A stretch of 64,000 bases of DNA, taken from assembly GCA_017355425.1 (NCBI GenBank), contig CP070233.1, positions 536,501-600,500 of the forward strand. The letters are read 5' to 3'. The notes under the pieces were generated by a model. It saw only the letters and a list, made by a program, of their open reading frames with translations. It was not told where the DNA came from and did not search any database. This DNA is from Dolichospermum sp. DET69 (GTDB lineage Bacteria; Cyanobacteriota; Cyanobacteriia; Cyanobacteriales; Nostocaceae). The translations under genes were made by a program, and so were the position numbers. Within the stretch, counting starts at the first letter, position 1; each line of letters starts with the position of its first letter. This document shows positions 46,664 through 55,605 of this stretch, piece after piece.

Positions 46664-47238
46664 TATGGGCTTGTTTTAGTATTTTGCTCAATAAACCTAT
46701 GCTAATGTCGGCCTCATGAGGATTAGGAATCGTGAGTTTGAGTTCTGATACTTTTAACCGAGACATTCCCCGACATCTGAGATATCGTGAATATCTAGTA
46801 TAACATCACCAACTGAGTTAGTGAAGCTAGTATAACATCACCAACTGAGTTAGTGAAGGTGGTATCCCACATGGCCTTAGAACATAATTCTAAGGCTCTT
46901 GATTGTCTATCAACGAGTTCAATACCCAAATTTTCTCTAGAACTACCAAGTTTTCTAAGGAAAGGTTTATTTTCTTTGTAGCCATTCAAGTCTATTCGGA
47001 ACCATTACAGTTACTCAAAATATTTATTGACTTTAAATTAACTACAAAACTCTCGTATATATTTAATATTATGAACCTATTGTTGGAAAATGTCAATAGA
47101 TGTCTGAAGATTTGATGTCCTATTCTTTACTCCCTTAACCAAGTATTGATGTTTACCACCTGAATAAGGACCTTCAAAGCCTGCTTCTTTAAGAAAAATA
47201 ACCAGTTCCCGCCATTTTATGGCTTTCCAAGTAGGCAT
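46635..47238 (-). pseudogene. hicA: hicA toxin gene disrupted by an insertion
   Basis: The start ATG (47236-47238) overlaps the hicB stop by one base. The N-terminal part reads MPTWKAIKWRELVIFLKEAG, then GPYSGGKHQYLVKGV with the catalytic His region, and then runs into foreign sequence and a stop. The C-terminal part (46635 to about 46755) reads SELKLTIPNPHEADISIGLL and ends NRDEWEKL, the typical HicA C-terminus. About 350-390 bp separate the parts, bordered by GACATCT motifs and containing a 32-bp tandem duplication. The toxin is presumably inactive. Confidence 0.78.
46795..46858. repeat. Perfect 32-bp tandem duplication
   Basis: Two identical units beginning CTAGTATAACATCACCAACT (46795-46826 and 46827-46858), inside the DNA that splits hicA. 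Confidence 0.9.
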
Positions 47239-47480
47239 CAGGCAGCCTCTTGTAGTGAATTTAAGCCCACACCATCAAGCACGGGGAATTGATGACCCAA
47301 ACGGATTCCCACGATAACCCAGCCTTCTAAAGCATCTTGCAAGTTCTCTCGACAGGATTCCAGGGTGTTGGCTTGACTCCACACACCTTCACAATCAGGA
47401 ATTTCCCCGTAAAAAGTACCGTCTTCTAGCAACTCATAGTTTGCCTTTTGCATGGCTTTGGCAATGTATTCAGTTATCAT
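47238..47480 (-). CDS. hicB: HicB-like antitoxin
   Basis: 80 residues with the HicB partial RNase H-like fold: YELLEDGTFYGEIPDCEGVWSQANTLESCRENLQDALEGWV. This is the short cyanobacterial form, without an added DNA-binding domain. It overlaps the following hicA start by one base, so the pair was one operon; hicA is now disrupted, leaving hicB as an orphan. Confidence 0.88.
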   Translation of the reverse strand: MITEYIAKAMQKANYELLEDGTFYGEIPDCEGVWSQANTLESCRENLQDALEGWVIVGIRLGHQFPVLDGVGLNSLQEAA

Positions 47481-47583
47481 TACTGTTTGCTCAAACGAAT
47501 TCCAACTACCTTAATAGTATCACACAAATTTCCTGTTGTACTAATGCTAAGTTTATCATTGCGTTTCTCAATTTTTTTAATTA

Positions 47584-47710
47584 AGAGACTTCCAATTAAA
47601 AAAAATATCCCAAAATTTCTTGTGGTGCGGGCATCTGGTCCCCTAATAATATAAGGACGGGCAAGATGCCCATCCCACAAAATTGGATCATCTTTTTTGT
47701 GTAGTTCTCT
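47584..47710. repeat. Family E element, copy 2
   Basis: AGAGACTTCCAATTAAAAA start and GTGTAGTTCTCT end; central stem GGCAAGATGCCCATCCCACAA. Inverted relative to the 34-kb copy. Confidence 0.72.
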
Positions 47711-47889
47711 AAATAAAATATCTTTGTAATCATCGCACAGAATATCATTTTGCCCAAAGTTTGTCGGTGTTATTGAAGATTACTGGGTTGAACAATGTTC
47801 AACCCCTACGTTGATGATAAAATCGGCTATAGCGCTGCATACCCCATAAGTATTGTTAGCAGGGAATAGTGAACAATTTACATAGCTTG

Positions 47890-47940
47890 ACAAGTCTCTA
47901 CTGAGAGTAATATCAGCATTACTTAAACGGGCAAAAGCTA
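47890..47940 (-). pseudogene. Remnant of a third calcium-binding protein gene, C-terminal tail
   Basis: Minus-strand translation AFARLSNADITLSRDLSS parallels FEFARLSNPDITLSSSNFSL at the C-termini of the two giant proteins. Nothing of the upstream RTX region is present. Probably what is left after deletion or recombination between paralogues. Confidence 0.5.
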
Positions 47941-48139
47941 TGGTTAAGCTAGAAATTGCTGATCTGTTGGCTTCCACACCCGCCCAGAAATGAATTTCCG
48001 GGCTAATAACCAAAGTTTACTCAAGTAAACTGGGGATATTTTCGGATTTTTAGTCATCAAAAGACAACTTTTGCTATTAGACAGGGAATTCATTCCCTGG
48101 CGGGTTATGGATTTTGCGGAAGACAGCTATAGCAGCAAA

Positions 48140-51100
48140 TTAAGCAATCAAACTGAAATTACTACTACTGAGGGTGATATCAGGATTACCTAAACGGGCA
48201 AATTCAAACACTGTTCCTGTACCCAAAACGTTTCCGTCTTGGTTATAGAACAGACTTCCCGTACCTTGACTAAAGACAATACGAGCGTTACTAGCATTGA
48301 CAAATTCATCATCACTAACAACTGCAAAGTCAGTTAAAGCCTGTCCGACAGTATTAGTAATGGCATTGAAAGTGATTTTACTTAATACAATCTGATCAAT
48401 TCCTGCTTCAAAATCGCTAATGTAATCAACGCCTAAGCTGGTACTAAAGACACTATCACTTTGAAACAGATATTGATCATTACCAACTCCGCCCGTCAGG
48501 ACATCATCACCAAGTCCTCCCCAGAGGCTATCATTACCGATTCCACCGTTGAGAATATCATTACCTGCTCCTCCCCCAAGACTGTCATCTCCTCCTAACC
48601 CTTGCAGTTGGTCATTACCACTACCGCCATTTAAGGTATTATTTAGAGCATTACCTGTTAGACGGTCATTTCCTGTACCACCTGTCGCATTTTCGATGAC
48701 GTTATTAGCAGAGAGAATCAGTTTAAGATTACTATTGACCGTTTGTGAAGTTGCAACACCCAAATTCACATTGACAGCAGGAGTCGTCCCAGTAAAGTCA
48801 AGATTATCAATACCCCCTGTTGTTGTTTCCGTAATTGTGTCAGTTCCCAAGGCACTATTAGCAACAAAGGAGTATGTATCATTACCATTGAGACCTGAGA
48901 GGGTGTTATTGGCACTATTACCAGTAAGGACATTATTACCTGCGTTACCCGTGCCATTGATAGCCGCTGTTCCTGTGAGGGTGAGGTTTTCGACGTTGGT
49001 TGGTAGAGTAGTGGTAGCAGCGGCGCTGAGGGTATCGCTTATGGTTGTAGTTACAGTTTGGCTTGTACCCAAGCTGGCATTAGTGGGAGAATTAAGGGTG
49101 AGGCTAAATGTTTCATTAGCTTCATTTATGGAATCATTGAGAATAGGAATATTGATCACTTGACTGGTAACACCAGGGTTAAAGGTGAGAGTTCCGCTGG
49201 TGCTGGTATAGTCTGATCCTGCTATGGCTGTACCGTTAGCAGTGGCATATTGGACAGTAATAGTTTGGGTGCTAGTGCTGGAAAGAGTAACGGTATAAGT
49301 AACGTTTTGAAGGTTGGTATTACCTTCAACTATGGTCTGGTTAGCACTGAGGTTAAGATTAGGTAATAAGTCATCATTAGTAATAGTTCCTATGACGGCT
49401 GTTGTTGTCCCAATGGTGTAATCTGTTCCTGTTGCCAAAGTTAAAGCCACAGTTTCATTACTTTCAACAATTGTATCGGCTGTGGGGTCAATGGTTAAAG
49501 TGGCTGTGGCTGAATTAGCTGCAAAGGTAATAGTTTTGCCTGTTCCTGGTGTTGCACCTATATAGTCGGTACTATCGGCTGTACCAGTGATGCCATAGTT
49601 GACAGTTAAAGCATTAGTGGTAATTCCAGTTCGGGTGAAAGTGTAAACTAGGTTAGCTGTACCATCTTCGGTGACGCTGGTTGGAGATACTGCTAGGGTA
49701 ATGGTGGGTAGAGCTACATCATCATTATTGATAGTACCCTGACCTTGAGTATCGGCAATAGTGGCATTTGTGGCGTTACTCAGGTTAACAAAAAATGTCT
49801 CATTACCCTCCACACTGGTATCACCAAGAATGAGTATTGTGATAGTCTTAGTAGTTTCATTTGTGGCAAAGGTGAGAGTACCAGTAGTGTTAGTAAAGTC
49901 GGTACCTGCTGTTGCTGTACCATTAGCAGTGGCATAGTTAACAGTGATAGGTTGACTAGCAGTACCAGAACGGGTGACGGTAAACACTGCATTGGTTGTA
50001 CCGCTATTTCCTTCCGTGATAGTTACATCATTAATGGAGAGGGTTGGTAAACCATCATTATCAGTAATAGTTATGGTTTGATCTGAAAATTGTACTTTTT
50101 GAATTCCATATAATGTATCTATACCATCACGATTATTGACAGAATCGGTAATGGTAAATACTCCTCCTGAACTGGTAATTTGATATTGGGAATAAGTACC
50201 TGAATAAACAGCCGTATCGCTTCCTTCACCTCCATAAAGGGTATCAGAACCAGAACCACCGGATAATTTATCATCTCCTTGTTCACCGAATAAACGGTCA
50301 TCACCTCCATTTCCTTGGAGGCTATCATTACCGAAACCACCAAACAAATCATCCCGATAAGAAGTTCCCGTGAAAGTGTCATCAACCACCGCAGTCTTGA
50401 AATTAAAATCAGTGGCTTGTAGTTGACTTTTACTAATACCATTGATTTTTAGTTGATAATAACCATCCGCGTAATAGTTGTAATAACGGGTGGTAATTAA
50501 GGCATTAGCGTTAATATCATCACTGGTCAAAGCTAAGATAGTGTTATAGTCACTAATACCAATAGTTCTGACATCAATTTGGTCTTCTCCTTTGATAAAA
50601 TCACTAACTATATCTTGGTTTTGGGCAGAAGAAGAATCAGAGAAATATTCTAAGGCAAATTGATCTTTACCAGCACCCCCATAAAGGGTATCAGAACCAG
50701 AACCACCGGATAATTTATCATCTCCTTGTTCACCGAATAAACGGTCATCACCTCCATTTCCTTGGAGGCTATCATTACCGAAACCACCAAACAAATCATC
50801 CCGATAAGAAGTTCCCGTGAAAGTGTCATCAACCACCGCAGTCTTGAAATTAAAATCAGTGGCTTGTAGTTGACTTTTACTAATACCATTGATTTTTAGT
50901 TGATAATAACCATCCGCGTAATAGTTGTAATAACGGGTGGTAATTAAGGCATTAGCGTTAATATCATCACTGGTCAAAGCTAAGATAGTGTTATAGTCAC
51001 TAATACCAATAGTTCTGACATCAATTTGGTCTTCTCCTTTGATAAAATCACTAACTATATCTTGGTTTTGGGCAGAAGAAGAATCAGAGAAATATTCTAA

Positions 51101-53104
51101 GGCAAATTGATCTTTACCAGCACCCCCATACAGGGTATCAGAACCAGAACCACCGGATAATTTATCATCTCCTTGTTCACCGAATAAACGGTCATCACCT
51201 CCATTTCCTTGGAGGCTATCATTACCGAAACCACCAAACAAATCATCCCGATAAGAAGTTCCGGTGAAAGTGTCATTTGCAACTGTGGTATTAAAATTAA
51301 AATCAGTGGCTTGCAGTTGAGTTTTGCTAATACCATTGATTTTGAGGCGATAATAACCATCCGCGTAATAGTTGTAATAACGGGTGGTAATTAAGGCATT
51401 AGCATCAATATCATCACTGGTCAGAGCTAAGATAGTGTTATAGTCACTGATACCAATAGTTCTGACATCAATTTGGTCTTCTCCCTTGATAAAATCACTA
51501 ACTATATCTTGATTTTGAGCAGAAGAAGAATCAGAGAAATATTCTAAGGCAAATTGATCTTTACCAGCACCCCCATACAGGGTATCAGAACCAGAACCAC
51601 CGGATAATTTATCATCTCCTTGTTCACCGAATAAACGGTCATCACCTCCATTTCCTTGGAGGCTATCATTACCGAAACCACCAAACAAATCATCCCGATT
51701 AGAAGTTCCGGTGAAAGTGTCATTGACAACCGCAGTCTTGAAATTAAAATCAGTGGCTTGTAGTTGACTTTTACTAATACCATTGATTTTTAGTTGATAA
51801 TAACCATCCGCGTAATAGTTGTAATAGCGGGTGGTAATTAAGGCATTAGCATCAATATCATCACTGGTCAGAGCTAAGATAGTGTTATAGTCACTGATAC
51901 CAATAGTTCTGACATCAATTTGGTCTTCTCCCTTGATAAAATCACTAACTATATCTTGATTTTGAGCAGAAGAAGAATCAGAGAAATATTCTAAGGCAAA
52001 TTGATCTTTACCAGCACCCCCATACAGGGTATCAGAACCAGAACCACCGGATAATTTATCATCTCCTTGTTCACCGAATAAACGGTCATCACCTCCATTT
52101 CCTTGGAGGCTATCATTACCGAAACCACCAAACAAATCATCCCGATAAGAAGTTCCGGTGAAAGTGTCATTTACAACTGTGGTATTAAAATTAAAATCAG
52201 TGGCTTGCAGTTGAGTTTTGCTAATACCATTGATTTTGAGGCGATAATAACCATCCGCGTAATAGTTGTAATAACGGGTGGTAATTAAGGCATTAGCATC
52301 AATATCATCACTGGTCAGAGCTAAGATAGTGTTATAGTCACTGATACCAATAGTTCTGACATCAATTTGGTCTTCTCCCTTGATAAAATCACTAACTATA
52401 TCTTGATTTTGAGCAGAAGAAGAATCAGAGAAATATTCTAAGGCAAATTGATCTTTACCAGTGCCTCCTGTTAGTATATCAGAACCTAATCCCCCGGATA
52501 ATTGATCATTTCCTCCTTGTCCAGAAAGTGTATCATTACCGCCTAACCCTTGAATGACATCATCTCCAGATGTTCCCGTAATATTGTCATTACCTGACGT
52601 TCCCGTAAAATTCTGCTGTTCTACCTGAATAAATTGCCCATTTACCGTAATAGTCGCGTGATCATCCTCAGCCTTCAAAGCCTGTAAAGTCTGAGTATCC
52701 AGACTGTAACCCTGTACCAACTCAGCAAAAATCGCCCCTTCATCTCCAGCACTATCACTGAGATTGATATGAGCATCCACAAAATGTCCAATTTCTTCTA
52801 ACAGCGTACCAACCAAAGTTTCTGCTGTAGAAGTTGCGAGAAAATTAGCTGATAAATAAATCTTATTATTGCTACTAGCATAAGCCCCATTAGCACCGCC
52901 AAGAATGTTACTATCAAGAATTTCAATTTGCGGAAGTTGACCAAAATCACCAGATAGCCACTGTAAACGCAGAATTTCCGCACCGCTGCGGTTGTATTGT
53001 GTACCAAAAGCGGTATCAAAAACCTGCCAGAACTTCTCTAAACCAGCAAAGGTGCTGAGTTGGTTATATGTCAGCGTCAGGGCAGAATTGAGTACAGTAT
53101 TCAT
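48140..53104 (-). CDS. Giant calcium-binding RTX/Calx-beta protein with five 149-residue repeats (paralogue 2)
   Basis: 1654 residues. The N-terminal 1-165 is nearly identical to paralogue 1 and has the same LLEEIGHFVD helix lacking the first zinc-ligand His. An RTX block (about 167-230) leads into five tandem modules of 149 residues (about 215-960), each with a DQFALEYFSDSSSAQNQDIV segment and GGFGNDSLQG-type nonapeptides. Calx-beta domains follow at about 1025-1360, then a second RTX block (about 1420-1560) and the shared C-terminal domain. Nonapeptides should bind Ca2+ after type I secretion. The 3' third is nearly identical at DNA level to paralogue 1. No transporter genes adjacent. Confidence 0.87.
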   Translation of the reverse strand: MNTVLNSALTLTYNQLSTFAGLEKFWQVFDTAFGTQYNRSGAEILRLQWLSGDFGQLPQIEILDSNILGGANGAYASSNNKIYLSANFLATSTAETLVGTLLEEIGHFVDAHINLSDSAGDEGAIFAELVQGYSLDTQTLQALKAEDDHATITVNGQFIQVEQQNFTGTSGNDNITGTSGDDVIQGLGGNDTLSGQGGNDQLSGGLGSDILTGGTGKDQFALEYFSDSSSAQNQDIVSDFIKGEDQIDVRTIGISDYNTILALTSDDIDANALITTRYYNYYADGYYRLKINGISKTQLQATDFNFNTTVVNDTFTGTSYRDDLFGGFGNDSLQGNGGDDRLFGEQGDDKLSGGSGSDTLYGGAGKDQFALEYFSDSSSAQNQDIVSDFIKGEDQIDVRTIGISDYNTILALTSDDIDANALITTRYYNYYADGYYQLKINGISKSQLQATDFNFKTAVVNDTFTGTSNRDDLFGGFGNDSLQGNGGDDRLFGEQGDDKLSGGSGSDTLYGGAGKDQFALEYFSDSSSAQNQDIVSDFIKGEDQIDVRTIGISDYNTILALTSDDIDANALITTRYYNYYADGYYRLKINGISKTQLQATDFNFNTTVANDTFTGTSYRDDLFGGFGNDSLQGNGGDDRLFGEQGDDKLSGGSGSDTLYGGAGKDQFALEYFSDSSSAQNQDIVSDFIKGEDQIDVRTIGISDYNTILALTSDDINANALITTRYYNYYADGYYQLKINGISKSQLQATDFNFKTAVVDDTFTGTSYRDDLFGGFGNDSLQGNGGDDRLFGEQGDDKLSGGSGSDTLYGGAGKDQFALEYFSDSSSAQNQDIVSDFIKGEDQIDVRTIGISDYNTILALTSDDINANALITTRYYNYYADGYYQLKINGISKSQLQATDFNFKTAVVDDTFTGTSYRDDLFGGFGNDSLQGNGGDDRLFGEQGDDKLSGGSGSDTLYGGEGSDTAVYSGTYSQYQITSSGGVFTITDSVNNRDGIDTLYGIQKVQFSDQTITITDNDGLPTLSINDVTITEGNSGTTNAVFTVTRSGTASQPITVNYATANGTATAGTDFTNTTGTLTFATNETTKTITILILGDTSVEGNETFFVNLSNATNATIADTQGQGTINNDDVALPTITLAVSPTSVTEDGTANLVYTFTRTGITTNALTVNYGITGTADSTDYIGATPGTGKTITFAANSATATLTIDPTADTIVESNETVALTLATGTDYTIGTTTAVIGTITNDDLLPNLNLSANQTIVEGNTNLQNVTYTVTLSSTSTQTITVQYATANGTAIAGSDYTSTSGTLTFNPGVTSQVINIPILNDSINEANETFSLTLNSPTNASLGTSQTVTTTISDTLSAAATTTLPTNVENLTLTGTAAINGTGNAGNNVLTGNSANNTLSGLNGNDTYSFVANSALGTDTITETTTGGIDNLDFTGTTPAVNVNLGVATSQTVNSNLKLILSANNVIENATGGTGNDRLTGNALNNTLNGGSGNDQLQGLGGDDSLGGGAGNDILNGGIGNDSLWGGLGDDVLTGGVGNDQYLFQSDSVFSTSLGVDYISDFEAGIDQIVLSKITFNAITNTVGQALTDFAVVSDDEFVNASNARIVFSQGTGSLFYNQDGNVLGTGTVFEFARLGNPDITLSSSNFSLIA
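50226..52460 (-). repeat. Five 447-bp intragenic tandem repeats
   Basis: Near-identical copies, with exact 447-bp period visible between equivalent positions (for example the plus-strand GAGAAATATTCTAAGGC at about 50641, 51088, 51535, 51982 and 52429). Two subtypes, ending KSQLQATDFNFKTAV and KTQLQATDFNFNTTV, occur in an order suggesting multi-unit duplication. Confidence 0.92.
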
Positions 53105-53185
53105 GGATTTGATTAATTATTGGGATTAAAATGATGTCTGAAAGCGATAGGATGTGTCACAACTTGTAACACTTTTTATTTGAAG

Positions 53186-53225
53186 ATTATACTAGCACAA
53201 GTGTGACACAAATACTTACAAGTGT
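53186..53225 (-). promoter_or_regulatory. Candidate promoter and operator of calcium-binding gene 2
   Basis: A perfect -10 TATAAT on the minus strand (53186-53191) lies 82 bp before the ATG. Just upstream are two identical ACAAGTGT octamers (plus-strand reading, 53197-53204 and 53218-53225), 21 bp apart. No clear -35 at 17 bp, which suits an activator-dependent promoter. Confidence 0.55.
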
Positions 53226-53398
53226 CAAGCTCTATATCTATGCGACCAGTTAGGATATTTTTTTAAATGGACAAGGTATTGCAAAATCTTTCAGATACAG
53301 TCCTACTTGTTCTAGGGCTGGGTTAAGGTACAATTCATCAGCAATCAAACCGTTAGTAAGTGTATATGTAATAAAATTAACCTGGTTTTTGTAAATAA

Positions 53399-53596
53399 TT
53401 GTGCCAAAACGATAATATTAAGTATAAAAAAACTAAAAATTACGAATCAATCGTAGAATTTGATCATGAAGCTGAAATTTTTCACGGCGAAGTTATTAAT
53501 ATTAGAGATGTGATTACATTTCAAGGCAGTAGTGTAGAGGAATTAAAACAAGCATTTCAAGATTCAATAGATAATCAAAATAACTTGATTTTTTAG
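53399..53596 (+). CDS. HicB-like antitoxin, C-terminally truncated
   Basis: 65 residues from TTG. Reads VEFDHEAEIFHGEVINIRDVI then TFQGSSVEELKQAFQDSID, the HicB/UPF0150 fold, but stops where the family usually continues for another 40-50 residues (including a helix-turn-helix or CopG tail). No toxin gene next to it. Probably a remnant. Confidence 0.65.
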   Translation: MCQNDNIKYKKTKNYESIVEFDHEAEIFHGEVINIRDVITFQGSSVEELKQAFQDSIDNQNNLIF

Positions 53597-53771
53597 TAAA
53601 ATAGTCATGCGATCGCGGTTTAATAGAGAGTGAGTGAGATAGCGATCGCATTAATGGTATCTTTCCCAGTACATTCAAGGGTAAAGCATGAGCTAAACCC
53701 TGACCTAGAGAATCCAACAATTCAGCCATTTTTAGGATAAAAGGGCGAATATAATTGGCCAGGACTATTAA

Positions 53772-54770
53772 TTATTTCAATGTTGCTGATTCTAAAGCCT
53801 GTTTAAAATCATCCAAAGAACTAACTGTTACAGCCAGTTTCAGCATTTCATCCAAAATAGATAGATTAGAAATCAGAGATAGAGATACTATAATCTCTAA
53901 AGAAACCTCACCTAGTCGAGCTTGTAAAACAGTTTTGATGTAATTACGAGCATTTTGTAACGCACCAATCTCCTTACCAATCTCTTTACCAATCTCCTTA
54001 CCAATCTCTTTACCGCGTTCTATTGCCATTTGTTCTGTAGGACTGATAAAAGGCATTTTTCTTTCCTCCTCAAAACTGTTAATTTTCTTCACTAACTTTT
54101 GCTGTAATTGCTCAGGTAATGTCATCATCATGTCAATGATTTTAAAGAGTTTCACAATTTGCTCTTTATTTAATCCTCGTTCATAAAGTCCGCGAACTAA
54201 TGTCCATTTCCATTGCTCCCGTTCTGATAAATTACCAGTGGTTGCTTTAGTTTTTAAATGTGCCATGACTATGATAGCAAAGGGATTGGTATTAGTTTCT
54301 AATTCTGGCCAACGCGATTCATAGTCAAGCAGTTTAGCAATGGGAAATTTAAGACTAACTTCACACCCGCCAATGGCATAGCTATAAGTATTAGGTCGCC
54401 ATTTATTACTTTCATCACCTAAAACAGCTAGACTAACCACAGGTTTGTGATACAGATCAAAGGAACGATAATTATAAACATACATTCGTTCACCAAAATC
54501 TACTTCATATTGACTTTGAATTTCAATGTGAATCAATATCCAAATTACTCGTTTATCAAGTAACCAAACTTGATAAAGTTTATCAGCAATACGTTTTTCT
54601 GTGGCTGATGAAGCCGTAATTTCCTGTAGTTCTTTATCAAGAGAACGAGGGGTTTGTCTCCAATCAATTAATTGATGGACTTCAGGAAAAAAGAAGATTA
54701 AGAAGCTTTCAAAATACTCGTTTAGTGCTTCTTTCCATGATTCATCATAATTGGCAGTTACTTCTTTCAT
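53772..54770 (-). CDS. Rpn-family recombination-promoting nuclease / putative transposase (copy 1)
   Basis: 332 residues. PD-(D/E)XK-type nuclease core: LIDWRQTPRSLDKELQEI, then IWILIHIEIQSQYEVDFGERMYVYNYR with the ExQ motif. The middle is helical (ALREKTLP-like LPEQLQQKLVKKINSFEEE), followed by GKEI repeated four times and a C-terminal DDFKQALESA tail. RpnA-E in E. coli promote RecA-independent recombination; cyanobacteria carry many such genes. Nearly identical to the gene at 55606-56616. ATG at 54770; no good ribosome site. Confidence 0.82.
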   Translation of the reverse strand: MKEVTANYDESWKEALNEYFESFLIFFFPEVHQLIDWRQTPRSLDKELQEITASSATEKRIADKLYQVWLLDKRVIWILIHIEIQSQYEVDFGERMYVYNYRSFDLYHKPVVSLAVLGDESNKWRPNTYSYAIGGCEVSLKFPIAKLLDYESRWPELETNTNPFAIIVMAHLKTKATTGNLSEREQWKWTLVRGLYERGLNKEQIVKLFKIIDMMMTLPEQLQQKLVKKINSFEEERKMPFISPTEQMAIERGKEIGKEIGKEIGKEIGALQNARNYIKTVLQARLGEVSLEIIVSLSLISNLSILDEMLKLAVTVSSLDDFKQALESATLK

Positions 54771-55605
54771 AATTAACTTTTCTGGGTAACTGGACTTTAG
54801 AGGATGTTTGAAAAGTATTAGATGAAACCGATAATCTCCAAAAACCTAACCCCCCTGCCCTGACAGGTGTAGGTTTTTAATATTTTCTGTAAAGGCAAGA
54901 CCAGGAGGACAAGGAAGGATAGTAGACAAGGTGGATTTTATCCACAAAATACTCAGTTTATGGTTTATTTTGTCCGCTTTTCCTCCCTTGCCACCTTGTC
55001 TGCCTTGTCTTCCAAGTCTTGCCCTCACGACAATGTAAAAAACCTACCCTTGTGAGACCCCCCTGCCCCCCTTCCCTAAGAGGGAAGGGGGGTTTCAAAG
55101 CCTCTCCAATCATAAAAGCTGCTCCTTTTCCCTCCCTTGTAGGGGAGGGTCAGGGAGGGGTGCGGGGAGAGGTTTACAAGAGGGGTTAATTTATACATTA
55201 AAAACTTGTTCATTCATCCTCTAAGGGTTTAGCAATGCTCAAAGATGTCAATCTTGCCGTGAGTCAGTCGAATGGTTAGGCTAGAAATTGCTGATCTGTT
55301 GGCTTCCACACCCGCCCAGAAATGAATTTCCGGGCTAATAACCAAAGTTTACTCAAGTAAACTGGGGATATTTTCAGTCATCAAAAGACAACTTTTGCTA
55401 TTAGACAGGGAATTCATTCCCTGGCGGGTTATGGATTTAGTTAAACCTGTCACCTCAATGATGGCATCCGTAGTTTTTAACCGCCCATTTAACATTAAGT
55501 TGACACCAATGAGCTTTTGCTTTACCCCGACAATACCGACCCATTGACGATCACTAACTTTCGCTGTAATTGCTTAGGTAATGTCATCATCATGTCAATA
55601 ATTAA
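54771..55605. other. Spacer between duplicated Rpn genes
   Basis: A family B left end (AGAGGATGTTTGAAAAGTA) at about 54798 and a family F element at 54860-55056. Next comes a GC-rich CCCTTCC/GGAAGGGG palindromic stretch to about 55190, and then a copy (55270-55440) of the segment at 47937-48115. No gene supported; ORFs at 54846-55028 and 55517-55711 are repeat or antisense readings. Confidence 0.65.
54860..55056. repeat. Family F element, copy 2 (197 bp)
   Basis: Left end CTGACAGGTGTAGGTTTTTA; right end AAAAAACCTACCCTTGTGAG. Flanked by the 11-bp duplication ACCCCCCTGCC (54849-54859 and 55057-55067). Same duplication length as copy 1. Confidence 0.72.

Larger units (their letters stand above)
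47481..48139. other. Intergenic region with family E repeat and a gene remnant
   Basis: A family E element is at 47584-47710. 47898-47937 resembles the last codons of the giant calcium-binding genes (ARLSNADITLS on the minus strand), followed by a ~180-bp segment (47937-48115) repeated at 55270-55440. The latter includes GTTTACTCAAGTAAAC and CAGGGAATTCATTCCCTGG palindromes. No intact gene. Confidence 0.65.

Noticed and set aside
46795-46989. 64-aa minus-strand ORF inside the hicA insertion
   Set aside because: Contains the 32-bp tandem duplication and resembles no family I know; too short to call.
48549-49163. Long antisense ORF (204 aa), and a similar one at 37650-38231
   Set aside because: Shadow frames of the repetitive Calx-beta/RTX coding sequence.
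53514-53729. 71-aa minus-strand ORF
   Set aside because: Overlaps the HicB-like frame and shows no recognisable motif.
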